NCBI RefSeq assembly: GCF_010682105.1
Contig: NZ_JAAGWH010000055.1
Location: 52,186 to 116,185 of the forward strand
Length of the DNA stretch: 64,000 nt
Direction: 5' to 3'
Origin: Modestobacter muralis
GTDB taxonomy: Bacteria > Actinomycetota > Actinomycetes > Mycobacteriales > Geodermatophilaceae
Position numbers and translations under genes: made by a program. Shown here one piece after another: positions 1-8,777 of the stretch (within the stretch, counting starts at the first letter, position 1; every line of letters begins with the position of its first letter). The notes below the pieces were generated by a model that did no database searches, had not been told where the DNA came from, and was given only the letters and a program-made list of their open reading frames with translations.

Positions 1-1501
1 GGTCGTGCCGCCCACCGCGCTCGTGCTCAGCTCGGGTGTCCGCGGCGAGTGGCTGGGCCTGCCGATGCCGGACTCCCCCGGCGGCTACATGCTCCTCGGC
101 GGCCACCCCACGGTGCCCCGCGACGCGGTGCTCGCCGTCCAGTCGATGCTCAACCAGGTCGCCCTCGCCCTGCGCACCAGCAGCGCCCACCGCGAGCTGC
201 GCGCCCAGGCGCTGACCGACCGGCTCACCGGCCTGGCCAACCGCACGGCCTTCTCCACCGCGGTGGACGCCGCACTGGCCGACCCGGACTCCGAGGCCTG
301 GGTGCTCTTCCTCGACCTCGACGACTTCAAGGTCGTCAACGACACCCTCGGCCACCTGGCCGGCGACCGGCTGCTGGCCCATCTGGGCTGCGAGCTGACC
401 GGGACGCTGCGCGCCGAGGACCTGTGCGCCCGGCTGGGCGGCGACGAGTTCGCCGTGCTGCTCCGTGGCGCCGGCGAGGCCGAGGCCCGCCGGATCGGCC
501 AGCGCATCGTGGAGACGATCTCCACCCCCGTCCAGCTCGGCGAGGGCCTGGCCCGGATCGGCGCCAGCGTCGGCGCGACCCGGGTGCTGCCCGGCTCCAC
601 CGAGACGCTGGTCGTGCACCAGGCCGACGTGGCCATGTACGCGGCCAAGTCCGCGGGCAAGAACCGCGTGCAGTTCTTCGACCCGGCGATGCTCCAGCTG
701 GACGACGCCGTCGAGGCCGAGGCCGAGCTGCGCGCCGCGGTGGACGGCGGCGAGCTCGTGCTGGCCTACCAGCCGGTGGTCGCGGCCGGCGACGGGCGCT
801 GCACCGCGGTCGAGGCGCTCGTCCGCTGGGCGCACCCCTTCCGCGGGCTGCTGGGCCCCGACCAGTTCCTGGCGCTGGCCGAGGAGACCGGCGCGATCGT
901 GCCGCTGGGCGAGTTCGTGGTCCGCCGGGCCTGCGCCGACGCCGCCCGGTGGGCGCAGGAGGGCCACCCGGTCGCCGTCCACGTCAACGCCTCCCCCACC
1001 CAGCTGGCGCACCCGCGGTTCGTCGAGCTGGTGCGCGAGTCGCTGGCCGCCGCCGACCTGGACCCCGGGCAGCTGGTCGTCGAGGTGACCGAGACGACGG
1101 TGCTGGACTCCCCCGTGGTCGCGGCGACGCTGGACGCGCTGGTGGCCCTCGGCGTGGTCATCGCGCTCGACGACTTCGGCACCGGCTACTCGGCGCTGAC
1201 CACGCTGCGCAGCCTGCCGATCGGCATCGTCAAGATCGACCGCTCCTTCGTCGCGGGGGTGCTCACCCAGGCCGCCGACCAGGCCGTGGTCGAGGCGATC
1301 GTGCAGATGGCGCACCGGCTGGGACTGGAGACCGTCGCCGAGGGCGTGGAGTCGGTCGAGCAGCAGGACGTCCTCGAACGCGTCGGCATCGGCTCGCTGC
1401 AGGGCTACCTGTACCTCCCGCCGGCGCCGGCCGAGGCGTTCAGCGCCTGGCTGGCCGACAACCGGCGCCGCTCCTCGACCGGTGAGCTCACCCCCGCCTG
1501 A
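1..1501 (+). CDS. GGDEF-EAL cyclic-di-GMP protein (5' partial)
   Basis: Bifunctional c-di-GMP turnover protein whose beginning lies outside the window; the frame is open from the first base, with an in-frame GTG at 5. Numbered from that GTG, residues 1-60 look like the end of a GAF-type sensor. A GGDEF domain follows, with an intact GGDEF signature at 145-149 and an inhibitory RxxD site (RAED) just before it. An EAL domain starts near 250, with the EAL signature at 270-272 and a DDFGTGYS loop near 395. Both catalytic signatures are intact, so it could either make or hydrolyse c-di-GMP; the net direction cannot be read from sequence. No transmembrane segment is seen in the visible part. The next gene starts about 45 bases downstream on the same strand. 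Confidence 0.93.
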   Translation, partial: VVPPTALVLSSGVRGEWLGLPMPDSPGGYMLLGGHPTVPRDAVLAVQSMLNQVALALRTSSAHRELRAQALTDRLTGLANRTAFSTAVDAALADPDSEAWVLFLDLDDFKVVNDTLGHLAGDRLLAHLGCELTGTLRAEDLCARLGGDEFAVLLRGAGEAEARRIGQRIVETISTPVQLGEGLARIGASVGATRVLPGSTETLVVHQADVAMYAAKSAGKNRVQFFDPAMLQLDDAVEAEAELRAAVDGGELVLAYQPVVAAGDGRCTAVEALVRWAHPFRGLLGPDQFLALAEETGAIVPLGEFVVRRACADAARWAQEGHPVAVHVNASPTQLAHPRFVELVRESLAAADLDPGQLVVEVTETTVLDSPVVAATLDALVALGVVIALDDFGTGYSALTTLRSLPIGIVKIDRSFVAGVLTQAADQAVVEAIVQMAHRLGLETVAEGVESVEQQDVLERVGIGSLQGYLYLPPAPAEAFSAWLADNRRRSSTGELTPA

Positions 1502-1545
1502 CCGGGGGGCACCGGGGGCTGTGACACGCTCGCGGCGATGTGGGC

Positions 1546-2319
1546 ATGACGGTGGAGGAGATGGTCGCGGTCGCCGCCGCGGGGCTGGCGGCGGGCAGCA
1601 TCAACGCCGTCGTCGGCTCCGGGACCCTGGTGACCTTCCCGGTGCTGCTGGCCGTCGGGCTGCCGCCGGTGACGGCCACGATCTCCAACTCACTCGGCCT
1701 GGTGCCCGGCAACCTCACCGGCGCGATCGGCTACCGGCGCGAGCTGGCCGGGCAGCGCGGGCTGCTGCTGCGACTGCTGCCGGCCTCGGTGCTCGGCGCG
1801 CTGACCGGGGCGTTCCTGCTGCTGCATCTGCCCGCGTCGGCGTTCGAGGCGGTCGTGCCGGGCCTGGTCGGGCTCGCCGTGGTGCTGGTCGCCGTCCAGC
1901 CGTGGCTGCAGCGCCGGCTGCGCACCCGCCCGGGCGGCGGGCCCGGCGACGTCCGGGGCGCGCGGCTGGCCGGGCTGGTCGCCGGCGCGTACGCCACCGG
2001 CACCTACGGCGGGTACTTCGCCGCCAGCCAGGGCGTGCTGCAGATCGGCATCTTCGGGCTACTGCTGCGCGAGCCACTGCAGCGGCTCAACGCGATCAAG
2101 AACGTGCTCACCCTGGGCGTCAACGCCGTCGCCGCCCTGGCCTACGTCGTGGTGGCCACCGACCGGATCGACTGGCGCGCGGCCGGGCTGGTCGCCGGCG
2201 GCTCACTCGTCGGCGGGCACCTGGGCTCGACCTACGGCCGGCGGCTGCCCGCCCCGGTGCTGCGGACGGCGATCGTCGTCCTGGGCCTGGTGGCGATCGG
2301 GGTGCTGGTCAGCCGGTGA
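1546..2319 (+). CDS. TauE/SafE family membrane transporter, first of a tandem pair
   Basis: A 257-residue integral membrane protein of the TauE/SafE (DUF81) family, proposed exporters or importers of sulfite and sulfonates. It shows the two-half layout of the family: an N-terminal half with the GSGTLVTFPVLLA-like segment, and a second half repeating the pattern around GTYGGYFAASQGVLQ. About eight hydrophobic segments are visible. ATG at 1546 is preferred; an in-frame GTG lies two codons upstream at 1540, and neither has a strong ribosome binding site. The stop overlaps the start of the following paralogue by four bases, so the two are probably translated together. The substrate cannot be named from sequence. 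Confidence 0.9.
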   Translation: MTVEEMVAVAAAGLAAGSINAVVGSGTLVTFPVLLAVGLPPVTATISNSLGLVPGNLTGAIGYRRELAGQRGLLLRLLPASVLGALTGAFLLLHLPASAFEAVVPGLVGLAVVLVAVQPWLQRRLRTRPGGGPGDVRGARLAGLVAGAYATGTYGGYFAASQGVLQIGIFGLLLREPLQRLNAIKNVLTLGVNAVAALAYVVVATDRIDWRAAGLVAGGSLVGGHLGSTYGRRLPAPVLRTAIVVLGLVAIGVLVSR

Positions 2320-3089
2320 GCGTGCTCGAGTTCGCCCTCCTCGTCCTGGCCGGGACCGGCGCCGGCCTGACCGGCAGCATCGCCGGGCTGGCCTCGCTGA
2401 TCAGCTACCCGGCGCTGCTGGCCACCGGCCTGTCCCCCGTGTCGGCGAACGTGACCAACACCGTCGCCCTGGTGGCCAACGGGGTCGGCTCGGTCAGCGC
2501 CTCGGGCCCCGAGCTCGCCGGTCAGCGGAGCAGGCTGCTGCGGCTGGGCGCCGCCGGGCTGGCCGGCGGGGCGGTCGGCGCGGTCCTGCTGCTGCTCACC
2601 CCGTCGGCGGCGTTCGAGAAGGCCGTGCCCGTGCTGATCGCGGTGGCCTCGGCGGCGATCCTGGTGCAGCGCCCGGCCCGGGAGCTGGCGGCGCAGGGGG
2701 CGGCCGAACAGGCCGCCCACCCGCACCGCGACCACTGGGGCGTCGTCCTGGGCACCTTCGCCATCTCGATCTACGGCGGCTACTTCGGTGCGGCCGCCGG
2801 GGTGCTGATGCTGGCCACGTTCCTGCTGGTCCTGGGGGTCGGCGTGCCGCAGGGCAACGCGCTGAAGAACGTCGTCCTCGGCCTGGCCAACTCGGTGGCC
2901 GCGATCGGCTACGCCGTCTTCGCCGACGTGGCCTGGCTGGCGGCGCTGCCGCTGGCGATCGGCTTCCTGATCGGGGGGCGGCTGGGCCCACGGGTGGCCC
3001 GGCGGGTGCCGCAGGTGCTGCTGCGCCGGGTCATCGCGGTGGCCGGACTGGGCCTCGCGGTGCACCTGGGCCTCGACGCGTTCGGCTGA
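2316..3089 (+). CDS. TauE/SafE family membrane transporter, second of a tandem pair
   Basis: A 257-residue paralogue of the preceding gene, entered at a GTG inside a GTGA overlap. Family features are visible: GSIAGLASLISYPALL near the N-terminus and SIYGGYFGAAAGVLM after residue 145, the internal duplication typical of TauE/SafE. Roughly eight membrane segments. The N-terminal frame is open upstream inside the first gene, but transmembrane character begins only at this GTG, which fixes the start. Equal length and tight coupling suggest the two proteins form a heteromeric transporter or work on related anions; this is inference. No dedicated regulator lies beside them. Confidence 0.9.
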   Translation: MSVLEFALLVLAGTGAGLTGSIAGLASLISYPALLATGLSPVSANVTNTVALVANGVGSVSASGPELAGQRSRLLRLGAAGLAGGAVGAVLLLLTPSAAFEKAVPVLIAVASAAILVQRPARELAAQGAAEQAAHPHRDHWGVVLGTFAISIYGGYFGAAAGVLMLATFLLVLGVGVPQGNALKNVVLGLANSVAAIGYAVFADVAWLAALPLAIGFLIGGRLGPRVARRVPQVLLRRVIAVAGLGLAVHLGLDAFG

Positions 3090-3171
3090 CCGGGCAGAGT
3101 GGTACCCGGCCCGGTCGCACCACCGGCCGGGCCCGGCGTCCGCACGGGCGCCCCGACGACGGAGGAACGAC

Positions 3172-3915
3172 ATGATCGTGCCGGGTCCGGCAGCGCAGCG
3201 CTTCGTGGCGGAGCTCGACCAGCTCCCGCCGCCGGAGCTGCGCGGCCCCGAGATGCTCGCCGTCCGGCTGTCGCGGGCGGCGGTCGCCGCGCTGCCGGTG
3301 GACGGTGCCGGGCTGAGCATCCACGACATGGAGGGGCACCGGACGCCGATCGGCGCCAGCGACCCGGTCGCGTCCCAGGCCGAGCGGCTGCAGTTCACCC
3401 ACGGCGACGGCCCCGCGCTGCGGGCGCACGACGACGGTGTGGCGATCGCCTTCGACGAGGCGGCCATCGCCCGCAACTGGCCCGAGCTGCACGAGTCGAT
3501 GATCGGTCAGACCGACCTGCACGCGGTGCTGTCGGTGCCGCTGCTGCCGCCGCTGGGGCCGCTGGTGGTCCTGGACCTCTACGTGCGCGACGCCGACGCG
3601 CTGCCGGCCACCGACCGCGAGGACGTGGCGGACGTGACGATCGCGATGACCCGCGCGATGGTCGCCGCCGCACTGGGGGCCCCGGTGCAGGAGGGCCGGC
3701 GCGGCTGGTGGGACGGCCCGGACGCACTGCGCCGGGCCCGCGTGTGGCAGGCCACCGGCATGGTCAACGTCGGCTTCGACCTCGACACCGCCGACGCCCT
3801 CGCCGTGCTCAAGGCCCACGCCTTCGCCACCGGCCGCGTGGTGGACGACGTCGCCGACGACCTGGTCGCCGGTCGGATGGGCCTGGACGAGCTGTCCGTC
3901 CCCCGCCGGCACTGA
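3172..3915 (+). CDS. GAF-ANTAR domain regulator
   Basis: A soluble 247-residue protein. Residues about 20-150 form a GAF-like sensor (QFTHGDGPAL is the recognisable core), and residues about 180-238 form an ANTAR domain with the helical pattern ARVWQATGMV...LAVLKAHAFATGR. ANTAR proteins bind paired RNA stem-loops and act as transcription antiterminators. ATG at 3172 has a clear GGAGGAAC ribosome binding site. A second, divergent GAF-ANTAR gene lies at 7904-8629. No two-component kinase is nearby, so the signal presumably binds the GAF domain directly. RNA targets are not evident in the window. Confidence 0.87.
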   Translation: MIVPGPAAQRFVAELDQLPPPELRGPEMLAVRLSRAAVAALPVDGAGLSIHDMEGHRTPIGASDPVASQAERLQFTHGDGPALRAHDDGVAIAFDEAAIARNWPELHESMIGQTDLHAVLSVPLLPPLGPLVVLDLYVRDADALPATDREDVADVTIAMTRAMVAAALGAPVQEGRRGWWDGPDALRRARVWQATGMVNVGFDLDTADALAVLKAHAFATGRVVDDVADDLVAGRMGLDELSVPRRH

Positions 3916-3922
3916 CCCGGCC

Positions 3923-3950
3923 CCCGGCCGGCGCCGTGGCGCCGGCCGGG
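3923..3950. terminator. GC-rich hairpin, probable bidirectional terminator
   Basis: Perfect inverted repeat with 13-bp arms (3923-3935 and 3938-3950) and a 2-base loop. It lies between the convergent GAF-ANTAR gene and the minus-strand membrane protein gene. No T run follows, which is common for terminators in this base composition. Confidence 0.7.
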
Positions 3951-3958
3951 TCGCTGGG

Positions 3959-4654
3959 TCAGCTGCCGCTGGTGACGTAGGCGCTGAGCAGCAGCGAGAA
4001 CGCGCTGGCGGTGATCAGCAACCGCGCCGGGGTGAGCCCGTTGAGCAGACCGGCGATCATCCCGGCGTTGGCCGACCGGGCCTCGACGGCCTGGGTGCCG
4101 CGGCGCAGCAGCCGCACCTCGTCGGCCAGCAGCGTGCCGCCGGCACCGAGCAGGGCGAGCCCGAGGACGACGAACACCAGCGCCATCCGCTGGTCGAACG
4201 TGTTAGCCGACGAGGCCAGGAACGCCACCACGACCAGCCCGAGCAGCAGCCCGATCGCGGCACCGGCGACCGGCGCCCAGGGGCCCATCCGGATCATCTG
4301 GTCCGGCCGTGGCATCCGCGGGCGCGGCCGGGAGCGGGCCTCCACCGGCGTGGTCGGCTGGTGTCCCGGCGCCGGCTCGCCCACCGGCGGCTGCCCGAGC
4401 GCCGGGACCGGCTGCGAGTCGGTGGCCGCCGGGGCCGGGGCGTCGTGCTGCCGCGGCCCGACCATCGGCACGCCGGGCTGGGTCAGGTGCTCCGTCCCCG
4501 GCTCGGCCGCCACCGGCTGCGGCACCGGCTGGGCCACCGGTTGCACCACCGTCTGGGCCTCGGTCCGCTGGCCGGGGACCACGGCGGTCGCCCCGGTCTC
4601 CGGTCGTCCTTGGTCGACCCGTCCGGCCGCCACCACGTCCTGCTCGTCACTCAT
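3959..4654 (-). CDS. Proline/glutamine-rich N-terminus membrane protein, unknown function
   Basis: 231 residues. The first roughly 115 are low-complexity, rich in P, Q, A and T, with repeated VxQPV units (VVQPVAQPVPQPVAAEP). Three hydrophobic helices follow: about residues 124-146, 150-172 and 205-226. The C-terminal part resembles small multi-pass membrane proteins rather than any enzyme. ATG at 4654 is chosen because AGGTG lies about 9 bases upstream; a GTG four codons earlier at 4666 is possible. I do not recognise a family. It is convergent with the GAF-ANTAR gene. Confidence 0.75.
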   Translation of the reverse strand: MSDEQDVVAAGRVDQGRPETGATAVVPGQRTEAQTVVQPVAQPVPQPVAAEPGTEHLTQPGVPMVGPRQHDAPAPAATDSQPVPALGQPPVGEPAPGHQPTTPVEARSRPRPRMPRPDQMIRMGPWAPVAGAAIGLLLGLVVVAFLASSANTFDQRMALVFVVLGLALLGAGGTLLADEVRLLRRGTQAVEARSANAGMIAGLLNGLTPARLLITASAFSLLLSAYVTSGS

Positions 4655-4738
4655 GTCTGTGATCACCTCGGGTCAGACGCTAGGTGGGCCCTCCGACACC
4701 ACCGGGAGGTGGGCGGGTGTGGCGTGCGGGGCGGGTGT

Positions 4739-4778
4739 GACCCCGGCGCGGAGTCACCCTCCGTGGTCCGCCGGGGTC
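4739..4778 (-). terminator. Hairpin downstream of the GH13 gene
   Basis: Arms of 10 bp at 4739-4748 and 4769-4778 are perfect inverts, and the 20-base loop contains a further short GGAG/CTCC pairing. It lies about 45 bases past the stop of the GH13 gene at 4821, placed to end that operon. The rest of 4655-4820 shows no gene. Confidence 0.55.
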
Positions 4779-4820
4779 GCACCGTCAGAGCCGGGGCGCG
4801 CCATCGACCCGAGCGCACGG

Positions 4821-6500
4821 TCAGAGCAGCCGGCGGCTGTCCTCGGCGACCACCCGCAGCCAGCGGTACCCGTAGCCCTCCAGCGTCAGCTCGACCGAGC
4901 CGTCGTCGGCCAGCGGGGTGCTGCCCACGGTGAGCAGGTCCTCCAGGCGGTGGGTGGCGCCGCAGTCGGCCAGCACCAGCGGCACGGTGCGCGGCTCGGG
5001 CCCGAGGTTGTGCAGCGCGACCAGGGTGCCGTCGTCCCAGGTGGTCAGGTGCGCCAGCACCTCCGGGTGCGGCTGCCCGAGCACCTCGAAGGTGCCCCAG
5101 CCCAGCTCCGGGCACTCCCGGTAGCGGCGGACCAGCAGCTTCATGAACGACAGCAGCGAGTCCGGGTCGCGGCGCTGGTCGGCGACGTTGACGAACTCCG
5201 GGGCGAAGCCGCCCTCCACCACCGGCCCGGGGAGCTTCCCCGGTGCGGCGGTGGAGAACCCGCCGTTGCGGCCGGCGGTCCACTGCATCGGCGTGCGCAC
5301 CGCCATCCGGCCGTCGGCGGCGAGGTTCTCCCCCATGCCGACCTCCTCGCCGTAGAACAGCACCGGCGTGCCGGGCAGTGAGAACATCAGGCTGTAGACC
5401 ATCCGCACCCGCCGCGGGTCGCCGGCCAGCATCGGCGGCAGCCGGCGGGTGAGGCCGCGGTCGTAGACCTGCATCTCGGGGTCGGGACCGAAGGCGGCGA
5501 ACACCTCGGCGCGCTCGTCGTCGGAGAGCTTGTCCAGGGTGAGCTCGTCGTGGTTGCGCACGAACATGCCCCACTGGTTGTCCGGCGACGTCGCCGGACG
5601 GGCCATCAGGGCGTCGACCAGCGGGGCGACGTCGGACCGGGCCAGCGACAGGTACATGGCCTGCATGGCGATGAAGTCGAACTGCATGGTCAGCTCGTCC
5701 CCGTCGGTGCCGCCGAAGAACTGCGCCTGCTGGTCGTGCGGCAGGTTCACCTCACCGAGCAGCACGCCGTCGCCGGACCGGCGGTCGACCAGCGCGCGCA
5801 GCGCCCGCAGGTACTCGTGCGGGTCGGGGAACCGCTCGGCCTCGGCCGGGTCGATCCCCTCGGTCTCCAGCAGGAACGGGACGGCGTCCACCCGGAAGCC
5901 GTCCAGGCCCAGCTGCAGCCAGAAGCCGATGACCTTGGCGATCTCGTCGCGGACCAGCGGGTTGGCGACGTTGAGGTCGGGCTGGGACTTGTAGAACTTG
6001 TGCAGGTACCACTCCCCCGTCTTCTCCTCCAGCTCCCAGATGCTGTCCTCCTGGTCGGGGAAGACGACCTGCGCGGAGGTGTCCGGCGGCGGGTCGGACC
6101 GCCAGACGTACCAGTCGCGGAAGGGCGAGTCCTTGGACCTCCGCGCGGCCTGGAACCAGGGGTGCTTCTCGCTGGTGTGGTTGACCACCAGGTCGGCGAT
6201 GACCCGCATGCCGCGGTCCTTCGCCGTGCGGATCACCTCGACCAGGTCACCGTGGCTGCCCAGCCGCGGGTCGACACCGTAGAAGTCGGTGATGTCGTAG
6301 CCGTCGTCCCGCTCGGCGGTCGGGTAGAAGGGCATCAGCCACAGGCAGGTGACGCCCAGGTCGGCCAGGTGCTCGATGCGCTGGGCCAGGCCGGCGAGGT
6401 CGCCGATCCCGTCGCCGTTCCAGTCCATGTAGGTCTCGACGTCCAGGCAGTAGACGACGGCGTTCTTCCACCACAGGTCCGCGGTGTCGGTGATGCGCAT
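4821..6500 (-). CDS. GH13 family enzyme, trehalose synthase-like
   Basis: 559 residues. An alpha-amylase superfamily enzyme closest in style to trehalose synthase (maltose alpha-D-glucosyltransferase), which interconverts maltose and trehalose. All four GH13 regions are present: DLVVNH (103-108), GFRVDAV with nucleophile Asp205, LLGEVN with acid/base Glu250, and RNHDE with Asp318. The PMQW and GMGE segments typical of TreS-like enzymes are also there. It lacks the fused maltokinase seen in some TreS proteins. ATG at 6500 has a good GAGGAG site. The luciferase-like oxidoreductase gene starts upstream and ends 49 bases before it, so the two are probably one operon. MalQ at 15.6 kb could feed the same alpha-glucan metabolism. 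Exact product specificity is uncertain. Confidence 0.88.
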   Translation of the reverse strand: MRITDTADLWWKNAVVYCLDVETYMDWNGDGIGDLAGLAQRIEHLADLGVTCLWLMPFYPTAERDDGYDITDFYGVDPRLGSHGDLVEVIRTAKDRGMRVIADLVVNHTSEKHPWFQAARRSKDSPFRDWYVWRSDPPPDTSAQVVFPDQEDSIWELEEKTGEWYLHKFYKSQPDLNVANPLVRDEIAKVIGFWLQLGLDGFRVDAVPFLLETEGIDPAEAERFPDPHEYLRALRALVDRRSGDGVLLGEVNLPHDQQAQFFGGTDGDELTMQFDFIAMQAMYLSLARSDVAPLVDALMARPATSPDNQWGMFVRNHDELTLDKLSDDERAEVFAAFGPDPEMQVYDRGLTRRLPPMLAGDPRRVRMVYSLMFSLPGTPVLFYGEEVGMGENLAADGRMAVRTPMQWTAGRNGGFSTAAPGKLPGPVVEGGFAPEFVNVADQRRDPDSLLSFMKLLVRRYRECPELGWGTFEVLGQPHPEVLAHLTTWDDGTLVALHNLGPEPRTVPLVLADCGATHRLEDLLTVGSTPLADDGSVELTLEGYGYRWLRVVAEDSRRLL

Positions 6501-6549
6501 GTCGCTCCTCTTCTCGGGGCGGGGTGGAGCGAGGTCGGGGTGGCGCGGG

Positions 6550-7599
6550 TCAGGGCAGGACGGCGGGCTGCGGCGTCTGGTGCGGGCGCAGCGGGTCGGC
6601 CGAGCCGGGCGGGTCGATGGCGACCGCCGGTGCGGGTGCGGTGACGTCGAGCTGGGGCAGCACGTGCTCGCCGAAGGCGTCCAGGAACAAGATCTGCTCC
6701 TTGGGCACGTGGTGCAGGTACTCCTGGTCGAAGCCGAGGTCGACGTACTCGGCGATCCAGGCCGCGTGCTGGGCCAGGTCGCTGGAGATGCGGACGGCGT
6801 CGTGCATGTCCTCGGGCCGCACGAAGGTGCTGGCCTGGTCGAAGGCGTGGGTGGTGTCGAGGTCCCAGCACAGCGGTGGCGGGAAGACGTTGCTGCGCCA
6901 CTGGTCGTGGGCCAGGGCGAGCGCCCGGTCGGCGTCGGGGTCGTAGGAGACGTGCACCTGGATGGTCAGCGTGCCCTGACCGCCGGCGCCGCGGTAGGCG
7001 TCGATCACCTCGCGCAGCTTCTCGTGCGGCTGGTTGATCGTGACCAGGCCGTCGGCCCACTCGGCGTGCCGGGCCGCGGTCTTCGCGCTGACCGCCGGGG
7101 CGATGAGGGCCGGCTGCTGCTCGGGCAGGGTCCAGATCCGGGCGCGGTCGACGGTGACCAGCCCCTCGTGGCTGACCTCCTCGCCGGCCAGCAGCGCGCG
7201 GATGACGTCGACGCACTCGCGCAGCCGGGCGTCGCGGAGCTCCTTGTTGGGCCAGACGTGCCCGGTGACGTGCTCGTTCATCGCCTCGCCGGAGCCCAGC
7301 GCGACCCAGAAGCGGCCGGGGAACATCGACCCCAGCGTCGCGATCGCCTGGGCGATGATCACCGGGTGGTACCGCTGGCCGGGGGCGTTGACCGCGCCGA
7401 AGGGCAGGTTCGTGGTGGCCAGCGCCGCACCCAGCCAGGACCAGGCGAACCCGGAGTGGCCCTGCCGCTCGTTCCACGGCTCGAGGTGGTCGGAGCACAT
7501 GGCGGCGGTGAAGCCCACCTGCTCGGCGTGCTGGACCGCGCGCAGCAGGTCGGCGGGGTGCACCTGCTCATGGGAGTTGTGGAAGCCGATCACCGTCAT
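6550..7599 (-). CDS. Luciferase-like (LLM class) flavin oxidoreductase
   Basis: 349 residues with a bacterial luciferase-like TIM barrel. It starts IGFHNSHEQ and contains SDHLEPW, ALGSGEAMNEH and ATLGSMFPGRFWVALGSG, features of F420- or FMN-dependent LLM oxidoreductases. It resembles the TIGR03885 type, described as a probable non-F420 flavin enzyme; I assign this from memory. The C-terminal roughly 30 residues are proline/alanine-rich and probably disordered. It is the first gene of a two-gene unit with the GH13 enzyme, suggesting a role in sugar or compatible-solute metabolism, but substrate and cofactor are unknown. ATG at 7599 lacks a strong ribosome binding site. Confidence 0.85.
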   Translation of the reverse strand: MTVIGFHNSHEQVHPADLLRAVQHAEQVGFTAAMCSDHLEPWNERQGHSGFAWSWLGAALATTNLPFGAVNAPGQRYHPVIIAQAIATLGSMFPGRFWVALGSGEAMNEHVTGHVWPNKELRDARLRECVDVIRALLAGEEVSHEGLVTVDRARIWTLPEQQPALIAPAVSAKTAARHAEWADGLVTINQPHEKLREVIDAYRGAGGQGTLTIQVHVSYDPDADRALALAHDQWRSNVFPPPLCWDLDTTHAFDQASTFVRPEDMHDAVRISSDLAQHAAWIAEYVDLGFDQEYLHHVPKEQILFLDAFGEHVLPQLDVTAPAPAVAIDPPGSADPLRPHQTPQPAVLP

Positions 7600-7903
7600 G
7601 GGGCATGCCTACCGGGCGGGGTGATCATCCGCAGGCTCTGGTGCGCCGCGCAACGAGCCGCCCGGGGCGTTGGGCGTGCTCACCCCGGGCCGATGGTGGC
7701 CAGCACCAGCCCGTTCGCGTCACCACCGACCAGACAGCGGCGGACCAGGCGGTGGAGGACCAGACCACCTGGCCCCGGTCGCCCGGCGCCGGGCCGTCGT
7801 CCACACTGGCGGTCGCAGCCCGTCGACGACGGGCCAGGTCCCACAGCGCGGCCTCCGCACCACCGGCGCGACCGCTCAGCGGTCGCGCCTGCAGAGGACG
7901 ACC
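7600..7903. other. Divergent intergenic region with a 25-bp palindrome
   Basis: 304 bases between the divergent LLM oxidoreductase and the second GAF-ANTAR gene. No convincing coding sequence. Near the right end, 7865-7876 and 7878-7889 are perfect 12-bp inverted arms with a 1-base centre, ending a few bases before the AGAGGA ribosome site of the GAF-ANTAR gene. This could be an operator or a leader hairpin. The rest shows no repeat or clear promoter. Confidence 0.6.
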
Positions 7904-8629
7904 GTGGACATCGCAGGGCGCTTCATGGTCGAGCTCGCACGGGTGAGCACCGGTGCGACCGATCCCCGACTCCTGCCCGACCGGCTCGCCACGGCCACCG
8001 CGCGGGCCCTCGGCGTCGATGCGGTCGGCCTCACCCTGGCCGCCCAGCGGCCGACCTCGATCGGGGCCAGCGGCGAGACGGCCCAACTCGCCGAGCAGCT
8101 GCAGTTCACCGTGGGCAGCGGCCCGTGCCTGGCGACGGTGGACAGCCAGACGCCGGTCTTCGCCGTCGAGTCCCACCTGCAGCGCCGGTGGCCGTTCTAC
8201 CACGACCTCCTGCACGGGCAGACCCCCTTCCGCAGCGTCGTCGCCTTCCCGATGAACGGTGGCCTCAGCCGGGTGGGCGCGATGGTCATCTACCTGACCA
8301 GCCCGGCCGGCCCGCTGGAGTTCGACGCCCTCGACGCCCAGTCCCTCGTCAGCCTGGTCTCCGAGGAGCTGGGCGCCTCCACCGCCTGGGCGGGACCCCA
8401 CCAGCCGGGACTGCAGCACTGGATCGACGTCCCGGCTGCCCGGGTCCGCACCACGGTCTGGCAGGCGGTCGGCATGGTCACCGAGGGCCTGTCCCTGTCC
8501 GGCGCCGACGCACTGGCCCTGCTCCGCGCCCGCGCCTACAGCACGAGCCGACTGGTCGACGAGGTCGCCCACGACCTCGTCACCGACCACCTGTCCGTGG
8601 ACGAGCTGCTCGCCGACACACCGCGCTGA
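7904..8629 (+). CDS. GAF-ANTAR domain regulator, second copy
   Basis: 241 residues from the GTG at 7904, chosen for the AGAGGA sequence 5 bases upstream; an ATG at 7925 is the alternative. Residues about 10-150 are a GAF-like sensor (TSIGASGE, QFTVGSGPCL), parallel to IGASDP and QFTHGDGP in the protein at 3172. Residues about 175-235 are an ANTAR domain (TVWQAVGMVTEGLS, LALLRARAYSTSR). The two proteins are clearly paralogous in layout. A 25-bp palindrome sits just before the ribosome site, so control of its own leader is possible. RNA targets are unknown. Confidence 0.86.
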   Translation: MDIAGRFMVELARVSTGATDPRLLPDRLATATARALGVDAVGLTLAAQRPTSIGASGETAQLAEQLQFTVGSGPCLATVDSQTPVFAVESHLQRRWPFYHDLLHGQTPFRSVVAFPMNGGLSRVGAMVIYLTSPAGPLEFDALDAQSLVSLVSEELGASTAWAGPHQPGLQHWIDVPAARVRTTVWQAVGMVTEGLSLSGADALALLRARAYSTSRLVDEVAHDLVTDHLSVDELLADTPR

Positions 8630-8777
8630 CCGGACGACGCAGCAGCCGGTGGAGGTGCACGGCCCGGGGCCGGACGACCACGTGGCTGCGACGACACGGG
8701 CAGCTCCTCGACGAGCCTGAGATCGTCGTTCCTGACAGCCGCACGACGCCGAACCAGTCTCACGTAGCGTGAGCGCC

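Noticed and set aside
7865..7889. ANTAR target hairpin pair
   Set aside because: Single stem with a 1-base centre; ANTAR targets need two stems with hexanucleotide loops.
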